Below, one piece after another: positions 39,410 through 40,610 of a DNA stretch of 40,610 bases (position 1 is the first letter of the stretch; each line of letters opens with the position of its first letter). Origin of the DNA: Paracoccaceae bacterium (GTDB taxonomy: Bacteria; Pseudomonadota; Alphaproteobacteria; Rhodobacterales; Rhodobacteraceae); NCBI GenBank assembly GCA_021648225.1, contig JAKITE010000010.1, positions 1 to 40,610 on the forward strand. The letters are read 5' to 3'. The notes below the pieces were generated by a model, which worked only from the letters and a program-made list of their open reading frames with translations, did not search any database and was not told where the DNA came from. The translations under genes and the position numbers were made by a program.

Positions 39410-40455
39410 GCCGTATGGAAAAACGCTTCCCGACGAAAATCAACATGCGCCGCGGCAAAGTGGACATGACCCACGGCTCTGGCGGGCGGGCCATGGCACA
39501 ACTTATAGAAGAACTGTTCGCCAAACATTTTGACAACGAGCTTTTGCGCCAAGGCAATGACCAAGCCCTGTTTGACGCCCCCAAGGGCCGCATGGTGATG
39601 AGCGTGGACGGCCATGTGGTGTCGCCGCTGTTTTTCCCCGGCGGTGATATCGGCTCGCTTTCCGTGCATGGCACCATCAACGATGTGGCGATGTCGGGGG
39701 CCGTGCCGCTTTACCTGTCGGCGGGATTCATTCTGGAAGAAGGCTATCCGCTGGCCGACCTTGAAAAGATCGTGATTTCAATGGCTAAAGCGGCAAAAGA
39801 TGCCGGTGTTCCGGTGGTGACCGGCGATACAAAAGTTGTGGAGCGCGGCAAGGGTGACGGCGTGTTTATTACCACCACCGGCATTGGTGTGGTGCCTGAC
39901 GGGCTTGATATTTCCGGTGCCAATGTGCGCGCGGGTGATGCGATTCTGATTTCCGGCCATATTGGTGACCACGGCGTGGCGATCATGTCGAGCCGCGAAA
40001 ACCTTGCGTTTGAAACCCGGATTGTCAGCGACAGCGCCGCCCTGCACGGGCTGGTGGCCGATATGGTGGCAATGGTGCCCGAAATCCATGCGCTGCGCGA
40101 CCCCACGCGCGGCGGGCTGGCATCCGCGCTCAATGAGATCGCCTATCAGGCCGAGGTCGGCATGAAGCTGTTTGAGGACAACATCCCGCTACGCGGCGAG
40201 GTCGACGCGGCGTGTGAATTTCTGGGCCTTGACCCGCTTTATGTGGCCAACGAGGGCAAGCTGGTGGCATTTTGCCCCGCCGACAAGGCCGAAGAATTGC
40301 TGGCGGTGATGCGCGCCCACCCGCTGGGCGAGCATAGCGCCATTATCGGCGAGGTGCTGGAGGATGACATGGGCTTTGTGACCATGGAAACCGGCTTTGG
40401 CGGCACGCGGATTGTCGATTGGCTGGCGGGCGAGCAACTGCCGAGGATCTGTTAG
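39406..40455 (+). CDS. hypE: HypE, carbamoyl dehydratase making the cyanide ligand
   Basis: ATP-dependent dehydration of the C-terminal S-carbamoyl cysteine to a thiocyanate, the source of CN for the active site. The 349-residue protein is of the PurM/AIR-synthase fold (G-S-G-G-R-A-M near 24; G-D-I-G-S-L-S-V-H-G-T-I-N-D-V-A-M) and ends P-R-I-C, with the essential terminal cysteine intact. It overlaps hypD by ATGA. The partner HypF, which makes the carbamoyl group, is not in the window. Confidence 0.97.
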   Translation: MSRMEKRFPTKINMRRGKVDMTHGSGGRAMAQLIEELFAKHFDNELLRQGNDQALFDAPKGRMVMSVDGHVVSPLFFPGGDIGSLSVHGTINDVAMSGAVPLYLSAGFILEEGYPLADLEKIVISMAKAAKDAGVPVVTGDTKVVERGKGDGVFITTTGIGVVPDGLDISGANVRAGDAILISGHIGDHGVAIMSSRENLAFETRIVSDSAALHGLVADMVAMVPEIHALRDPTRGGLASALNEIAYQAEVGMKLFEDNIPLRGEVDAACEFLGLDPLYVANEGKLVAFCPADKAEELLAVMRAHPLGEHSAIIGEVLEDDMGFVTMETGFGGTRIVDWLAGEQLPRIC

Positions 40456-40610
40456 ATGGAATTTTTGCTGCTCGGGTTTCTGGTGGGCATGGCCCATGCT
40501 TTCGAGGCCGACCATATGGCCGCCATCGGCACCTTGGCCTCCAGCGGCAAGGCTACGCCAAAACGACTGGCCTTTTTGGGGGCCAGCTGGGGCATGGGCC
40601 ACACCACCAC
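40456..40610 (+). CDS. Nickel transporter (NiCoT/HupE-like), 5' part only
   Basis: The ATG directly follows the hypE stop. The first 51 residues hold a membrane helix containing H-A-F-E-A-D-H, the H-x4-D-H metal-selectivity signature of the NiCoT nickel/cobalt permeases, then G-M-G-H-T-T. The gene runs off the window. Nickel uptake for the hydrogenase is the obvious role given its place in the operon. NicO/HupE-type proteins are related alternatives, and the full sequence is needed to choose. Confidence 0.75.
   Translation, partial: MEFLLLGFLVGMAHAFEADHMAAIGTLASSGKATPKRLAFLGASWGMGHTT

Noticed and set aside
1..40610. CRISPR arrays
   Set aside because: No regularly spaced repeats of 24-40 bp were seen; the only repeats are short and paired.

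Overview
The window looks like a chromosomal stretch from an alphaproteobacterium, most likely of the Rhodobacterales type. This rests on gene content and order (dacC-like/tmk/holB/tatD; hisC/tyrA/extensin-like; NfeD/SPFH; ExbB-like/OmpA-like pair), on weak Shine-Dalgarno sequences and on many 4-bp ATGA gene overlaps. Species cannot be told from the sequence alone.

Layout. (1) 1-1164: an accessory edge. The last codons and the terminus of an IS3-family element run directly into a tyrosine recombinase that has lost its 5' end; the recombinase points at the 3' end of a tRNA-Ser(UGA) gene, the usual geometry of a tRNA-targeted island. (2) 1365-9344: housekeeping genes: a SPOR lipoprotein, a D,D-carboxypeptidase, thymidylate kinase, DNA polymerase III delta', a TatD hydrolase, a metallo-beta-lactamase-fold phosphodiesterase, an AEC permease and a convergent fused iron-type ABC permease. 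(3) 9385-18382: an accessory-looking surface locus with two tandem transthyretin/HIUase-fold proteins that lack the catalytic residues, three large glycosyltransferases, a sulfotransferase and a TPR protein. (4) 18471-25586: hisC, tyrA, an extensin-like lipoprotein, DUF2125, ChaC, a LysM-plus-solute-binding protein, NfeD and SPFH. A strongly structured 90-bp element lies between the convergent ChaC and LysM genes. (5) 25762-29433: a two-gene ExbB/MotA-like and MotB/OmpA-like motor pair whose second member carries a roughly 600-residue coiled coil with an internal 126-residue duplication. (6) 29509-30561: tRNA-Ser(GCU) followed by a scar holding a C-terminal methyltransferase piece overlapping an N-terminal helicase piece (best read as a relic of a DISARM drmMI-drmA junction), then an overlapping phage spanin pair (Rz/Rz1-like). 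(7) 30538-40610: a complete group 3d, NAD-reducing [NiFe]-hydrogenase locus, hoxFUYHWI on the minus strand, divergent from hypABCDE plus the start of a nickel transporter on the plus strand. A 741-bp control region rich in inverted repeats lies between them.

How it works together. HoxF/U (diaphorase) and HoxY/H (hydrogenase) exchange electrons between H2 and NAD(H). HoxI is a cNMP-fold accessory subunit and HoxW is the HoxH-specific endopeptidase. HypA/B insert nickel, HypC/D/E build the Fe(CN)2CO group and the NiCoT-like permease imports nickel; hypF is not in the window. The hox/hyp block has visibly higher G+C than the glycosyltransferase block and sits behind a tRNA and a scar of foreign genes, so I infer that it was acquired horizontally.

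The items I would look at first are the structured element at 22758-22848, the degenerate HIUase pair, the DISARM/spanin scar beside the hydrogenase locus, the long coiled-coil motor pair, and the hox/hyp control region with its minus-strand terminator upstream of hoxF.
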